From the NCBI RefSeq assembly GCF_016583575.1, contig NZ_NRRG01000003.1, positions 1 through 64,000 on the forward strand: 64,000 nt of DNA, given 5' to 3'. This document shows positions 55,651 through 64,000 of the stretch, in pieces. The notes below the pieces were generated by a model, which saw only the letters and a program-made list of their open reading frames with translations, had not been told where the DNA came from and searched no databases. The DNA comes from Thiocystis violacea. GTDB taxonomy: Bacteria; Pseudomonadota; Gammaproteobacteria; Chromatiales; Chromatiaceae. Numbering within the stretch: the stretch's first letter is position 1; every line of letters begins with the position of its first letter. A program made the translations under genes and the position numbers.

Positions 55651-56991
55651 ATGCTGACTGAGCTCTGGAACGACGCCGAGGGCGGCTTCCACCCCGCCAG
55701 CGCCCCCGATTTCCTGCCTGGATCGGCCCTCCGGGAGGTCCAACTGCGACGCCTGCGCGCCGTCGTGGCCCGCGCCTACAAGAACGTGGCCTTGTTTCGC
55801 AGTCGCATGGAGGAGCGCGGACTGACGCCGGAGTCGATCCAATCGCTCGCCGATATCCAGCATCTGCCCTTCACCGTCAAAACGGATCTGCGCGACACCT
55901 ATCCCTTCGGCCTCTTCGCCAGCCCCATGAGCGACGTGGTGCGTCTGCACGCCTCGTCCGGCACCACCGGTAAGCCGATCGTGGTCGCCTATACGCGTGA
56001 GGATGTCGAGGTCTGGTCCGAGGTGATGGCGCGCACCCTCGCCTCCTGCGGGTTGCACCGGGGCGATATCCTGCAGAACGCCTTCGGCTACGGGCTTTTC
56101 ACCGGCGGACTCGGCGCTCATTACGGCGGCGAAACCCTGGGCGCGACCGTGATCCCCATCTCGGGCGGCAACACCGACCGTCAGATCATGATCATCCGCG
56201 ACTTCAACGTCTCGGCCCTCTGCTGCACCCCCAGCTACTTCACTCACATGATCGAGCGCGCTCGCGAACTCGGCGTGGATCTGCGCGAGCTGCCGCTGCG
56301 TATCGGCATCTTCGGCGCGGAGCCCTGGACCGATGGCATGCGCCGGCACATCGAGGCCGAGGCTGGGATCAAGGCGTATGACATCTATGGGCTCTCCGAG
56401 ATCATCGGCCCCGGCGTCGCCAGCGAGTGCTCGGCTCAGGAAGGGCTGCATCTCTTCGAGGATCATTTCTATCCGGAGATCATCGACCCGGAGACCGGCG
56501 AGGCGCTGCCCGACGGCGAGGAAGGCGAGCTGGTGCTCACCACCCTGAGCAAGAAGGCGATGCCGATGATCCGCTATCGCACGCGCGACATCACCTCGCT
56601 CATCACCGAGCCCTGCGCCTGCGGACGCACCCTCCGGCGCATGCGTCGCATCGGTCGGCGTTCGGACGACATGTTCATCATCCGCGGCGTCAACGTCTTC
56701 CCGTCCCAGGTCGAGGCCGCGCTGCTCGCGGTCGAGGGGACGCTGCCGCACTACCGGATCATCCTCACCCGCGATCAGGGACTGGATCGGATGGCGGTCG
56801 AGGTCGAGGTCACGCCCGAGGTCTTCAGCGACAAGATCAAGGCGCTGGAGGATGTCCGGACGCGGCTGGCCCAGGCGATCGAGCATATCCTCGGGATCCG
56901 CGTCGAGCTGCGACTGGTGGAACCGCGCAGCCTCGCGCGCAGCGAGGGCAAGGCCAAGCGCGTGATCGATCGGCGCAACGAGGGGAAATAG
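55651..56991 (+). CDS. paaK: Phenylacetate-CoA ligase, copy 1
   Basis: PaaK activates phenylacetate or another aryl-acetate with CoA and ATP. The 446 residues have the phosphate-binding loop HASSGTTGKPIVVAYT, the AMP site YDIYGLSEIIGPG, and the hinge/CoA region MPMIRYRTRDI, RIGRRSDDMFIIRGVNVFPSQVE, plus the catalytic Lys in EGKAKRVIDRR. The start at 55651 follows GAGG; the frame is open to 55483, inside the Rpn gene. With IOR this would activate free aryl-acetates that also arise from aryl-pyruvates. Confidence 0.92.
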   Translation: MLTELWNDAEGGFHPASAPDFLPGSALREVQLRRLRAVVARAYKNVALFRSRMEERGLTPESIQSLADIQHLPFTVKTDLRDTYPFGLFASPMSDVVRLHASSGTTGKPIVVAYTREDVEVWSEVMARTLASCGLHRGDILQNAFGYGLFTGGLGAHYGGETLGATVIPISGGNTDRQIMIIRDFNVSALCCTPSYFTHMIERARELGVDLRELPLRIGIFGAEPWTDGMRRHIEAEAGIKAYDIYGLSEIIGPGVASECSAQEGLHLFEDHFYPEIIDPETGEALPDGEEGELVLTTLSKKAMPMIRYRTRDITSLITEPCACGRTLRRMRRIGRRSDDMFIIRGVNVFPSQVEAALLAVEGTLPHYRIILTRDQGLDRMAVEVEVTPEVFSDKIKALEDVRTRLAQAIEHILGIRVELRLVEPRSLARSEGKAKRVIDRRNEGK

Positions 56992-57125
56992 GGTCGACGT
57001 CACTTCGGACGGATCCCCCTGAATCCAAACCTGATTCAAAAGTTCTTGCGTGCTTCGAGCCTGGCCGGTTCGAATGCGCCTTAGGCGATTTCCGGGCAAC
57101 CTTGTACCCGCGATTCGCCCCGTCA

Positions 57126-57222
57126 TAGACAGGATTAGCAGGATTTCTCAGGATTGAAAGGATTTATAAACCTCTGTTTTTAATCCTGTAAATCCTGAAA
57201 CATCCTGTTAATCCTGTCTATT
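57126..57222. repeat. Palindromic repeat built on AATCCTG/CAGGATT
   Basis: Left arm TAGACAGGATTAGCAGGATT and right arm AATCCTGTTAATCCTGTCTA are near-perfect inverted copies with further CAGGATT/AATCCTG units between them and a loop around 57165-57178. It lies between paaK copy 1 and the ACT gene. The element could form a long stem in RNA and resembles dispersed repeats of this type in other bacterial genomes. A half copy is at 52231-52270. Confidence 0.8.
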
Positions 57223-57282
57223 CAGACGCGGACCAGGGGTACAAGGCTTCCCGGAAATCACTTTAGTCGAGGGCTCAAGGCT

Positions 57283-57720
57283 ATGAAACTGCAACAACTC
57301 TCGCTCTTCCTCGAAAATCGGCCCGGTCGGCTGGGCGCTCCGCTGGAGGCCATCGCGGCCGAGGGCATCAATATCCTCACCCTGTCGCTGGCCGACACCG
57401 CGCAGTTCGGCATCCTGCGCCTGATCGTGCGTGAGTGGGACAAGGCCAAGCGCGTCCTTGAGGAGGCGGGCTGGGTAGTGAACCTGACCGAGGTGGTGGC
57501 GGTCGATCTGCTGGACCGACCCGGCGGACTCGCGCAGGCGCTCAAGATCCTGGAAGGCGCGAATCTCAACATCGAGTACATGTACGCCTTCTCGCTGCGG
57601 CGCGGCGACAAGGCGATCCTGATCTTCCGCTTCGAGGATCCGGATCGGGCGATTCAGGTCCTGCTCGACAAGGGGCTGCATGTCGTCGATGGCGACGAGC
57701 TCATGAGCTTCGTCTCCTGA
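57283..57720 (+). CDS. Double ACT-domain amino acid-binding protein
   Basis: The 145-residue protein is two ACT domains (about 3-70 and 72-143). It shows LSLFLENRPGRLGAPLEAIAAEGINI, and VDLLDRPGGLAQALKILEGANLNIEYMYAF in the second. Standalone ACT proteins next to paaK are common in anaerobes, where they may sense the aromatic amino acid. It is probably a regulator of flux through the ior/paaK pathway, shown only by context. It starts 13 bases before... 17 bases upstream of paaK copy 2 in stop-to-start distance. Confidence 0.85.
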   Translation: MKLQQLSLFLENRPGRLGAPLEAIAAEGINILTLSLADTAQFGILRLIVREWDKAKRVLEEAGWVVNLTEVVAVDLLDRPGGLAQALKILEGANLNIEYMYAFSLRRGDKAILIFRFEDPDRAIQVLLDKGLHVVDGDELMSFVS

Positions 57721-57737
57721 GGGTCGGAATCGGCACG

Positions 57738-59093
57738 ATGTCTGTATCCATTCGCCATTCCGCCGCCACGACCGTCCGCTATCCGATCTGGGATCCGGAG
57801 GCCGAGACCCGACCGCGCCCCGAGTTGGAGGCGCTCCAGTTGGAGCGACTGCGTGAGCTGGTGAGCCGGCTCGCCACGGTCCCCTTCTACCGCGACCAGT
57901 TGACGCATCGCGACATCGGCCCGCATAGCCTTCGCTCGCCGGCGGACATCCGCAAGCTCCCCTTCACCACCAAGGACGACATGCGCCGCCAGCATCCGCT
58001 CGGCTTGCTGGCGGTCCCGCGCAAGGCGCTGGCGCGCATCCATGGCTCATCGGGGACCACCGGCAAGCCCACCTTCGTCGCCTACACGGCGCGGGATCTC
58101 GAAACCTGGTCCGATCTCTGCGCGCGCTTCCTGGTCTCGGGCGGGCTCGCGCCCGAGCACACGGCCCAGGTCGCCTTCGGTTATGGGCTCTTCACCGGCG
58201 GCTTCGGACTGCACTACGGGATCGAACGGGTCGGCGCGACCGTGATCCCGGCCGCCGCCGGCAACACCCGACGTCAGATCGAGATCATGCGCGACCTCGA
58301 CCCCGAGGTACTCATCTGTACCCCGAGCTATGCCCTGACGATCGCCGACACCGCGCGCGAGTTGGGCATGGATCCGCGCGCCCTGCCGATCCGCATCGGG
58401 CACTTCGGCGGCGAGCCCTGGACCGAGGACATGCGACGCGAGATCGAGGAACAGCTCGATATCGACGCCTACAACAACTATGGGCTCTCGGAGGTGATCG
58501 GACCCGGCGTCAGCGGCGAGTGCCCGGCGCGCGCGGGGATGCACATCCAGGAGGATCATTTCCTGGTCGAGTGTCTGGATCCGGAGACGCTGGAGCCAGT
58601 CGCGGAAGGCGAGCCGGGCGAGTTGGTCATCACCAGCCTGACCCGCGAGGCGATGCCGATGCTCCGCTACCGAACGCGCGACATCGCGCGTCTCTATCGC
58701 GAACCCTGCGCCTGCGGGCGCACCACGACGCGCATGAGCCGGGTCGCCGGCCGAACCGACGACATGCTCATCATCCGCGGGGTCAACGTCTTCCCCTCGC
58801 AGATCGAGGAGGCCCTGCTGCGGGTCGAAGGCACGACGCCGCATTATCTGATCGAGGTGAGCCGGCCCTCGACGCTCGACGAGGTCCACGTCAAGGTCGA
58901 GATTCACCCCGAGATCTTCTCCGACCGCATGGACCGCATGCAGGCCCTGTGCGAGCGCATCAGCCGCGAGATCCATACGGTCGCGGGGATCCGCGCCCAT
59001 GTCGATCTGGTCGAGCCGCGCAGCATCGAACGCTTCGTCGGAAAGGCCAAGCGGGTTCTCGACAAACGCGACCTGACCGATCAGGCGCTCTGA
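57738..59093 (+). CDS. paaK: Phenylacetate-CoA ligase, copy 2
   Basis: A 451-residue paralogue of the copy at 55.7 kb, with IHGSSGTTGKPTFVAYT, YNNYGLSEVIGPG, MPMLRYRTRDI and RVAGRTDDMLIIRGVNVFPSQIE in the same order and the catalytic Lys in VGKAKRVLDKRD. The two copies are clearly alike but differ throughout, so they are old duplicates and may prefer different aryl acids such as phenylacetate and indoleacetate. Separated from the ACT gene by 17 bases. Confidence 0.92.
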   Translation: MSVSIRHSAATTVRYPIWDPEAETRPRPELEALQLERLRELVSRLATVPFYRDQLTHRDIGPHSLRSPADIRKLPFTTKDDMRRQHPLGLLAVPRKALARIHGSSGTTGKPTFVAYTARDLETWSDLCARFLVSGGLAPEHTAQVAFGYGLFTGGFGLHYGIERVGATVIPAAAGNTRRQIEIMRDLDPEVLICTPSYALTIADTARELGMDPRALPIRIGHFGGEPWTEDMRREIEEQLDIDAYNNYGLSEVIGPGVSGECPARAGMHIQEDHFLVECLDPETLEPVAEGEPGELVITSLTREAMPMLRYRTRDIARLYREPCACGRTTTRMSRVAGRTDDMLIIRGVNVFPSQIEEALLRVEGTTPHYLIEVSRPSTLDEVHVKVEIHPEIFSDRMDRMQALCERISREIHTVAGIRAHVDLVEPRSIERFVGKAKRVLDKRDLTDQAL

Positions 59094-59163
59094 TTCAACA
59101 CCCTGACACCCATTCATCATCCGCCTGGATCTCGGGCTTTATCCACCACAACGGGAATCAACC

Positions 59164-59946
59164 ATGACGTCTCCCTTCCAACTGTCCGGAAACGGCCTGC
59201 GTTTAGGCTTGGCGGTTCTTCTGACGACCACTTTGAGTCTTACAACCGCGCTTGCCAGCGATGAGGGCATCTACATCGAGACCGTCAATCGCAGCACGGG
59301 CCTGATGGGCGAGGCACCGCGCGAGGAGGTCAGCAAGACCTATGTGGCGCACGGCAAGATGAAGGTCGCCAGCTCCGATCCCCAAGGGGCCGACATGATC
59401 CTGGACCCCGCGAGCGGGGACATGGCCTTTTTGAATCACGCCGAGAAGGAGTATTACCAGATCAATGCCAAGAGCATGATGGCCGGCATGTCCCAGCCAG
59501 GGATCGAGCAGATGCGCGCCATGATGGAACAGAACAAGATCACGGTGGTGGCCACGGACGAGACCAGGAAGATCAATGAGTGGAACTGTCGCAAATATCA
59601 AGTCAAGAAGACCGGGATGATGGAGATCGACCAGGAGATCTGGGCCACCGAGGAGGTCGATCTCGATCTGGACAGCTACACCGATCTCATGAGCATGTCC
59701 GGCCCCGAGGCCCTACTGGGAGATTCGCCGGCGGCCCAGGCCCAGCGCGTCGAGATGGAGAAGGTCAAGGGCTACCCCATCCTGACCAAATCCAAGGTGC
59801 AAATGATGGGCTCGACCATGGAGACCGAGAGCGAGGTGAAGGTCATCCGCAAGGAACCCATGGAGGCCAAGTTCTTCGAGATACCCGCCGACTACCAGAA
59901 GAAAGAGATGGGCCAGCCAGCGGCGGCCAGCGGCGGACATCCCTAG
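59164..59946 (+). CDS. DUF4412-like periplasmic protein
   Basis: The 260-residue protein has a signal peptide (RLGLAVLLTTTLSLTTALAS) and a lipocalin-like body. The repeated pattern KMKVASSDPQGADMILDPASGDMAFLNHAEKEYYQI and INEWNCRKYQVKKTG followed by EIWATEEVDLDLD resembles DUF4412 proteins. The middle is Met-rich (SMMAGMSQPGIEQMRAMME). The function is unknown. It starts 70 bases after paaK copy 2, facing convergent menE. Confidence 0.75.
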   Translation: MTSPFQLSGNGLRLGLAVLLTTTLSLTTALASDEGIYIETVNRSTGLMGEAPREEVSKTYVAHGKMKVASSDPQGADMILDPASGDMAFLNHAEKEYYQINAKSMMAGMSQPGIEQMRAMMEQNKITVVATDETRKINEWNCRKYQVKKTGMMEIDQEIWATEEVDLDLDSYTDLMSMSGPEALLGDSPAAQAQRVEMEKVKGYPILTKSKVQMMGSTMETESEVKVIRKEPMEAKFFEIPADYQKKEMGQPAAASGGHP

Positions 59947-60009
59947 GCGAGGGATAGCGAGGCCAAGCGACGGAAGGATCCGCGCCTGGCCGACCTGGTG
60001 CGGCGGTGC

Positions 60010-61419
60010 TCAAGAGTCGTTCTTGAGCCCCGCGCGCTCGACGGACGCCTCGGCCAGGGCCGCGATTCTGACCCGATCGTATTTTCCTGAATCGAGCACG
60101 GGCAGGCACTCCAGACGCCGGAAGGCGCGCGGACATTCCGCCCCCCGCAAATGCCCGCGACACCAGAGGGCGAGCTCCCCCTCGTCGCAATCGCCCGCGA
60201 AAACGGCCGTCAGGCGATGCCCCCAGACGGGATCGGCGAGGCCCACGAGCTGAATCTCCCGGACGCCCGGCGCCTCCTGCAGGGCGGCGTTGATCTGGCT
60301 CAAGGAGACATTCCGCCCACCGATCACCAGGACATCGTCCGCCCGTCCCAGGATTCGGAGTCCTCCGTCGGGCTCCTCGCAGCCGAGATCGGCCGAACGG
60401 AACCAACCCTGTTCCAGACCATCCCCGGGTCTCCGTCGAGGGTTGGCGTATCCCGCCATCAGGACTGGCCCCCGGATGCGCAGGGGCGCGGGCGACGCCT
60501 CGCAGCCACCCGCCGCGACCCGGATATCCGGCATCAAATCGCCGACTCGGGCCGGATCCAGGTCGCGACCTTGCAGACGCCCGGTCGTCGCGATCTGGGA
60601 TCCGGTCTCCGTCATGCCATAGGTAACATGCAGCGGCCAGCCGGCCTCGACGGTCCGTTGCGCCAACGGGCGACTCAGGGCCTGTCCACCGACCAAGAGC
60701 ACGCGCAGAGCTGGCGGCGGCCTCTGGTCCAGATCCAGGAGTCGAGCCAGCATCGGAGGGACGAGCGAGAGATGCGTCACCGACCCGTCATCAAGATCGC
60801 GACGCACGGCCCGCGCGTCAAACCCCTCGTGAAGCCACATTCGCGCGCCCGCCAGGGCACAGCGATAAGCGATCGTCACGCCACCCACATGGCTGAACCT
60901 GAGACAAGCCAGCCAGGTATCGTCGGCCGTCAGGCCCAGGCGCGTATTGACCCGACTGGCCGACGCCAGAAGGCTTTCGAAGGAGAGCATGACGACACGC
61001 GGCTTCCCGCCGCTGCCGCTCGTCTTGATCAGCAAACCGATCGGAGAGGCCGCCGAGGCGTCCCCCGGCGCGGCAAAGGGCGTCCGCCCGAGTTGTTCCG
61101 AGTCCGGATGCCAATACCATTCGGCCCCCACGAGGCTGGCCAGGGATCGCGTGCCGTCTCGGTCGAGTCCCGAGCGAAAGGGAAACAAGGCCGCGCCGAT
61201 CCGCGCGAGCGCGAACATCAGTACGACCAGATCCATGACCGGAGCATCCGGTGCCATCACAACCTGGCCGCTCGCCAGTCCCTGTCCCATCAGGCAGTTA
61301 ACACGATTCCCCACCCGACGTCCTAGCTCGGGGAAGGTCAGGCTCAGGTCGCCATGCCTGATGGTCGAACCTGGCTGAATCAGACAGGGAAAATCCCCTT
61401 TCCAGTTGGACGCGGTCAT
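60010..61419 (-). CDS. menE: MenE-like acyl-CoA ligase (O-succinylbenzoate-CoA ligase family)
   Basis: The ANL-family ligase has the P-loop KTSGSGGKPRVVMLS, the adenine motif YGMTETGSQIAT, the hinge RSADLGCEEPDGG..RILGRADDVLVIGGRNV and the C-terminal catalytic Lys in DSGKYDRVRI. At 469 residues (start 61419; 61476 is open too) it fits MenE (about 450), which forms o-succinylbenzoyl-CoA in menaquinone synthesis. Other men genes are not in the window, so a different small aryl acid is possible. It is 99 bases after bchJ on the same strand. Confidence 0.75.
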   Translation of the reverse strand: MTASNWKGDFPCLIQPGSTIRHGDLSLTFPELGRRVGNRVNCLMGQGLASGQVVMAPDAPVMDLVVLMFALARIGAALFPFRSGLDRDGTRSLASLVGAEWYWHPDSEQLGRTPFAAPGDASAASPIGLLIKTSGSGGKPRVVMLSFESLLASASRVNTRLGLTADDTWLACLRFSHVGGVTIAYRCALAGARMWLHEGFDARAVRRDLDDGSVTHLSLVPPMLARLLDLDQRPPPALRVLLVGGQALSRPLAQRTVEAGWPLHVTYGMTETGSQIATTGRLQGRDLDPARVGDLMPDIRVAAGGCEASPAPLRIRGPVLMAGYANPRRRPGDGLEQGWFRSADLGCEEPDGGLRILGRADDVLVIGGRNVSLSQINAALQEAPGVREIQLVGLADPVWGHRLTAVFAGDCDEGELALWCRGHLRGAECPRAFRRLECLPVLDSGKYDRVRIAALAEASVERAGLKNDS

Positions 61420-61518
61420 CCTGAATCGGAGTGGGAGTTGAAAAGGCGAAGAAGAGTCCGGTCCGAGGGCTGGCAACCGAACGTTGCGTTCAACCCCTGG
61501 CAGCGGAACGACGCCTTC

Positions 61519-62115
61519 CTACCAGCGCGCCTCGAAGACGCAGTTCGGAGCGCCATTGGCATGGCAGGCGACTTCGGTCACGACCGTCCCTGGATGGACC
61601 AAGCGCCGATAGAGTCGCTCGAAGGTTCCGGCGTAGAAATCGCAGAGCGGTTGGTCGGCCTGGGCACCACGACACAGAGGCGAATCGGTAATCTTGAGTC
61701 TGGGGGGGAAACTGGGATCGGCCTCGAAGACGCCGGTACCGACGAATGTCCAGGCATTGCCCTGGATCGCCTTGAGCAGGGTCCGACTCGCCAGTTTCGC
61801 AGGCAGAATCGAAAGGATCGCCTGGGCCGGTCGCGGTATGCGCCTAGCGAGCAGATAGTCCCCGGTACGCGAGCCGGCATCACGAGAGACGGCACGAGCC
61901 TCCTCGATTCCAAGTTTCTCCCTCAAGGCGCGTTGCAGATCGATGGCTTCCTGCTCATCCACCATGGCCTCGGGAAGCGCCCCAAGGTAACGACTCAACC
62001 CAGCGTACCGAAACAGGCTCTCGACCTCATCACGACCATGCCGCGTCTCCAGGGCCTCGAAGACACGGATGATGGCATTCGGACCGACACGTCCTTGATT
62101 GTTCTTTTGATTCAC
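61519..62115 (-). CDS. bchJ: Bacteriochlorophyll 4-vinyl/8-vinyl reductase-type protein BchJ (V4R domain)
   Basis: BchJ is a V4R-domain protein required for efficient bacteriochlorophyll synthesis and historically assigned 4-vinyl reductase. The 198 residues include GPNAIIRVFEALE, a long helical region, and the V4R C terminus with conserved Cys and His (LCRGAQADQPLCDFYAGTFERLYR, EVACHANGAPNCVFEARW). GTG at 62115 overlaps the hemN stop as GTGA. The frame is open further but that part is in hemN. It is the best phototrophy marker in the window. Confidence 0.88.
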   Translation of the reverse strand: MNQKNNQGRVGPNAIIRVFEALETRHGRDEVESLFRYAGLSRYLGALPEAMVDEQEAIDLQRALREKLGIEEARAVSRDAGSRTGDYLLARRIPRPAQAILSILPAKLASRTLLKAIQGNAWTFVGTGVFEADPSFPPRLKITDSPLCRGAQADQPLCDFYAGTFERLYRRLVHPGTVVTEVACHANGAPNCVFEARW

Positions 62116-63473
62116 GCGGATATCCCAAAACGCCACTGATTGCTTCCACAGTCGACCAAAACATCCTGCTCCGCGCAGATACCGTGCAAGACATAGCGCC
62201 CCTGGGGCGTGACCCGGATACCGTCCTCCGAGACCTCGACCAAGCCGTGCTCGGCCTTCTTGCAGAGCTGCTCGTATTCCTGGTCCAGATCCGCGGCGGA
62301 ACTGGCCGGAAGCCGAAGATTGCACATGAGATGCAGCATCGCCCGACGACGACGTCCGTCGCTCTCGCTCAAGCAACGCCCCCAGGCAATCGGAAACTGA
62401 CCATTGTTAAGGCGTTTCTGCCAGAGCTTCAAATCAGACTCGTTCTGGACCAGCGCGTCGGCCATCTCACCGATTCCGCTGGGACCGAAGGCCAGCACCT
62501 GCTTCGCTGGCATGGGCGTGTAACCAATCGAGTTGCGGTAGAGTCGGCCCTCGACTTGGGCGTCATACAATTCATCGTCCTCGCGCACGAACACGTCCAG
62601 GCCGACCCAGCGATAGCCGGCTTCCGTGAAGGTGCGGACGGCGCGATGGAACAACGCGAGTTTTTCGGTCGCCGAGGGAAGATGGGCCGTGTTGATGGCA
62701 TGTTGATGCGGGCGTTTCGCGGGATCATGCGCGTAGCTGAAGCAGGCGACGCGGTCGGGGCCGAGGTCGAGAATCTGCTCCAGCGTCGACTGGAAACCCT
62801 GCTCCGTCTGGAACGGCAGACCGTAGACCAGATCCAGATTGATGCTCTCGAAGCCCGTCTCGCGCGCGGTCAGAAAGACGTCACGCACCATGTTCAGGGA
62901 TTGCACGCGACCAATGGCGCGCTGCACGTCGACGTTGAGATCCTGTACGCCGAAACTGATCCGCCGAAAACCGAGGCCATAGAGGAGTTCCAACTGGCCG
63001 ACCGAGGAGCGCCGGGGATTGCACTCGATGGAGGTACAGGCATCGGGAGCGAGTTGGAAGTGACGTTCGACGATCTCCATCAAGCGAGCCAGTTGCGGCT
63101 CGTTGAGATGGTTTGGCGTACCGCCTCCGACATGAAGTTGCTCGACCCGGCGTCCCCGCCCGATCCTCTCGGTCACCATGTCCATCTCACGCTCAAGCGC
63201 ATCGAGGTACTGATCGACCTTCTCGATGCTATGCGTCACGGTGGTGTCGCAGGCGCAGTAGAGACAGCGCACATGGCAGAAGGGAACATGGACGTAGATC
63301 GCCAATTCTTCGTCCGTTCGTTGCCGGAGGTTTTCCAGCACGCCCAGGTACTGAGCCTGGGTGAAATGATCCTCCTTCACGAGCCCCAGACTTGACATGG
63401 GGCAACCCTGGGCGGCCAGGCCGTGCGACTCGAGGAATTCTAGCGGAAGACTCGTCGGGAGAGGAGGCGCCAT
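62112..63473 (-). CDS. hemN: Oxygen-independent coproporphyrinogen III oxidase HemN
   Basis: HemN is a radical SAM enzyme that makes protoporphyrinogen IX without O2. The 453 residues have the cluster motif VHVPFCHVRCLYCACDT (Cx3Cx2C), the SAM-binding HVGGGTPNHL, RISFGVQDLNVDVQRAIGR and the HemN end motif with VLAFGPSGIGEM. The ATG at 63473 has AGGTGG nine bases upstream and is preferred to the GTG at 63482. It supplies porphyrin for both heme and bacteriochlorophyll; coupling to bchJ fits anaerobic phototrophy. Confidence 0.95.
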   Translation of the reverse strand: MAPPLPTSLPLEFLESHGLAAQGCPMSSLGLVKEDHFTQAQYLGVLENLRQRTDEELAIYVHVPFCHVRCLYCACDTTVTHSIEKVDQYLDALEREMDMVTERIGRGRRVEQLHVGGGTPNHLNEPQLARLMEIVERHFQLAPDACTSIECNPRRSSVGQLELLYGLGFRRISFGVQDLNVDVQRAIGRVQSLNMVRDVFLTARETGFESINLDLVYGLPFQTEQGFQSTLEQILDLGPDRVACFSYAHDPAKRPHQHAINTAHLPSATEKLALFHRAVRTFTEAGYRWVGLDVFVREDDELYDAQVEGRLYRNSIGYTPMPAKQVLAFGPSGIGEMADALVQNESDLKLWQKRLNNGQFPIAWGRCLSESDGRRRRAMLHLMCNLRLPASSAADLDQEYEQLCKKAEHGLVEVSEDGIRVTPQGRYVLHGICAEQDVLVDCGSNQWRFGISA

Positions 63474-64000
63474 GTCTGTCACCCACCTGGTCAGGTTTAG
63501 CCGCTGTCGTTATATAGGTCTTGCCGCGGGATGCCTACACCGCGACCCTGTCTTGTGGCCTTGATCGCGAGCCGCCACGAAAGACTCGTTTGAATTCGTT
63601 CCCGTGCCCCGTGGATGCCATGCAATCCGCGCTCATCCAGGGCCACCATTGCTTCCTCATCCTAGAAACAGCAACCGCATTTACTGGGCCAGATAAGGCG
63701 CCAGCTTTCCAACCGTAGTCGTAGGATTATACGTTGAGTCGCCCCCAACCTCCAGCGTATCACCGAAGGGGTCGAAAGTTCCCCGATCCGCCAAAATAGG
63801 CGCCTGTTCGGCTCGCAGGATTAAGAACAAACACTACGAATCAATCCGAACCGGTCTTTTGACGGATGTAGGGTATGGATTTCTCAGGAAACAACCTAAT
63901 GGCAGCCAGCTCTAACCTGTTCACCACGCTCCCTGGAAGCTGGCTCGAGCGAGCCCGAGCGCGCCGAAGGATAATGAACCAGCAGGCATCCCGAAGGCTT
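63474..64000. other. Intergenic region to the window end, no gene recognised
   Basis: About 520 bases upstream of hemN. A small frame at 63521-63718 lacks a ribosome-binding site and reads as low-information sequence. The hemN promoter should lie here; I see no clear FNR box (TTGAT-N4-ATCAA) and no TGT-N12-ACA PpsR pair that stands out. Confidence 0.4.

Noticed and set aside
57126-57222. Possible CRISPR array from repeated AATCCTG units
   Set aside because: Units are short, partly inverted, have no constant spacer length and no cas genes nearby.
63521-63718. Small open frame upstream of hemN
   Set aside because: No ribosome-binding site and no protein-like composition.

Overview
This window is GC-rich, densely coded gammaproteobacterial DNA, most likely from a purple sulfur bacterium of the Chromatiaceae. 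Three lines support that. The housekeeping gene order is gammaproteobacterial: ftsY-ftsE-ftsX, zapA-6S RNA-fau, ygfB-pepP-ubiH-ubiI, and hslVU followed by DUF971-ubiE-ubiJ-ubiB. A bacteriochlorophyll gene (bchJ) is translationally coupled to an oxygen-independent hemN. A pyrophosphate-dependent phosphofructokinase, a MenE-like ligase and anaerobic aryl-acid genes (iorAB, two paaK) are also present. The species cannot be named from the sequence alone.

Layout. 0-5.3 kb: the end of ftsY, ftsE, ftsX, a phosphatase/nuclease-fold protein, and a coupled cysteine-cluster/SIS pair. 6-7.4 kb: an outer-membrane porin with a clear promoter and terminator. 7.4-9.6 kb (minus strand): a ZapB-like gene, zapA, the 6S RNA gene, fau and rpiA. 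9.6-14.6 kb: ygfB-pepP-ubiH-ubiI and a small hypothetical gene. 14.6-17.9 kb: pfp, ppa, moaC, engB. 17.9-26.5 kb: a secreted Pro-rich protein, hslVU, DUF971, ubiE-ubiJ-ubiB and a CBS/nucleotidyltransferase protein.

26.6-36.9 kb is an accessory island for DNA phosphorothioation (Dnd). All genes lie on the minus strand and the core genes overlap by a few bases. In transcription order they are: a broken dndA joined to a broken methyltransferase 3' end, dndC, dndD, a DndE-FtsK motor fusion, an ABC-type AAA ATPase, a DUF4435/TOPRIM protein, and a large phosphorothioation-associated methyltransferase. The usual restriction genes dndFGH and the regulator dndB are absent. In their place sits an ATPase+TOPRIM pair with the architecture of the PARIS anti-phage system (AriA/AriB). 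This nested pair is the most interesting feature of the window.

37.0-50.8 kb: a giant alpha-2-macroglobulin lipoprotein-type protein with an Apple/PAN domain, a four-helix membrane protein, a TauE/SafE exporter, a sigma-54 activator, two hotdog thioesterases, then a sodium:solute symporter, its 56-residue accessory protein and an alginate-export-type outer-membrane channel as one coupled unit. 51.5-52.1 kb: a VPLPA-CTERM surface protein. 52.5-59.1 kb: iorA, iorB, an Rpn-like nuclease, paaK, an ACT-domain sensor and a second paaK. These together look like oxidation of aryl-pyruvates and CoA activation of aryl acids. 59-63.5 kb: a DUF4412-like periplasmic protein, menE, bchJ and hemN. The last 0.5 kb holds no recognisable gene.
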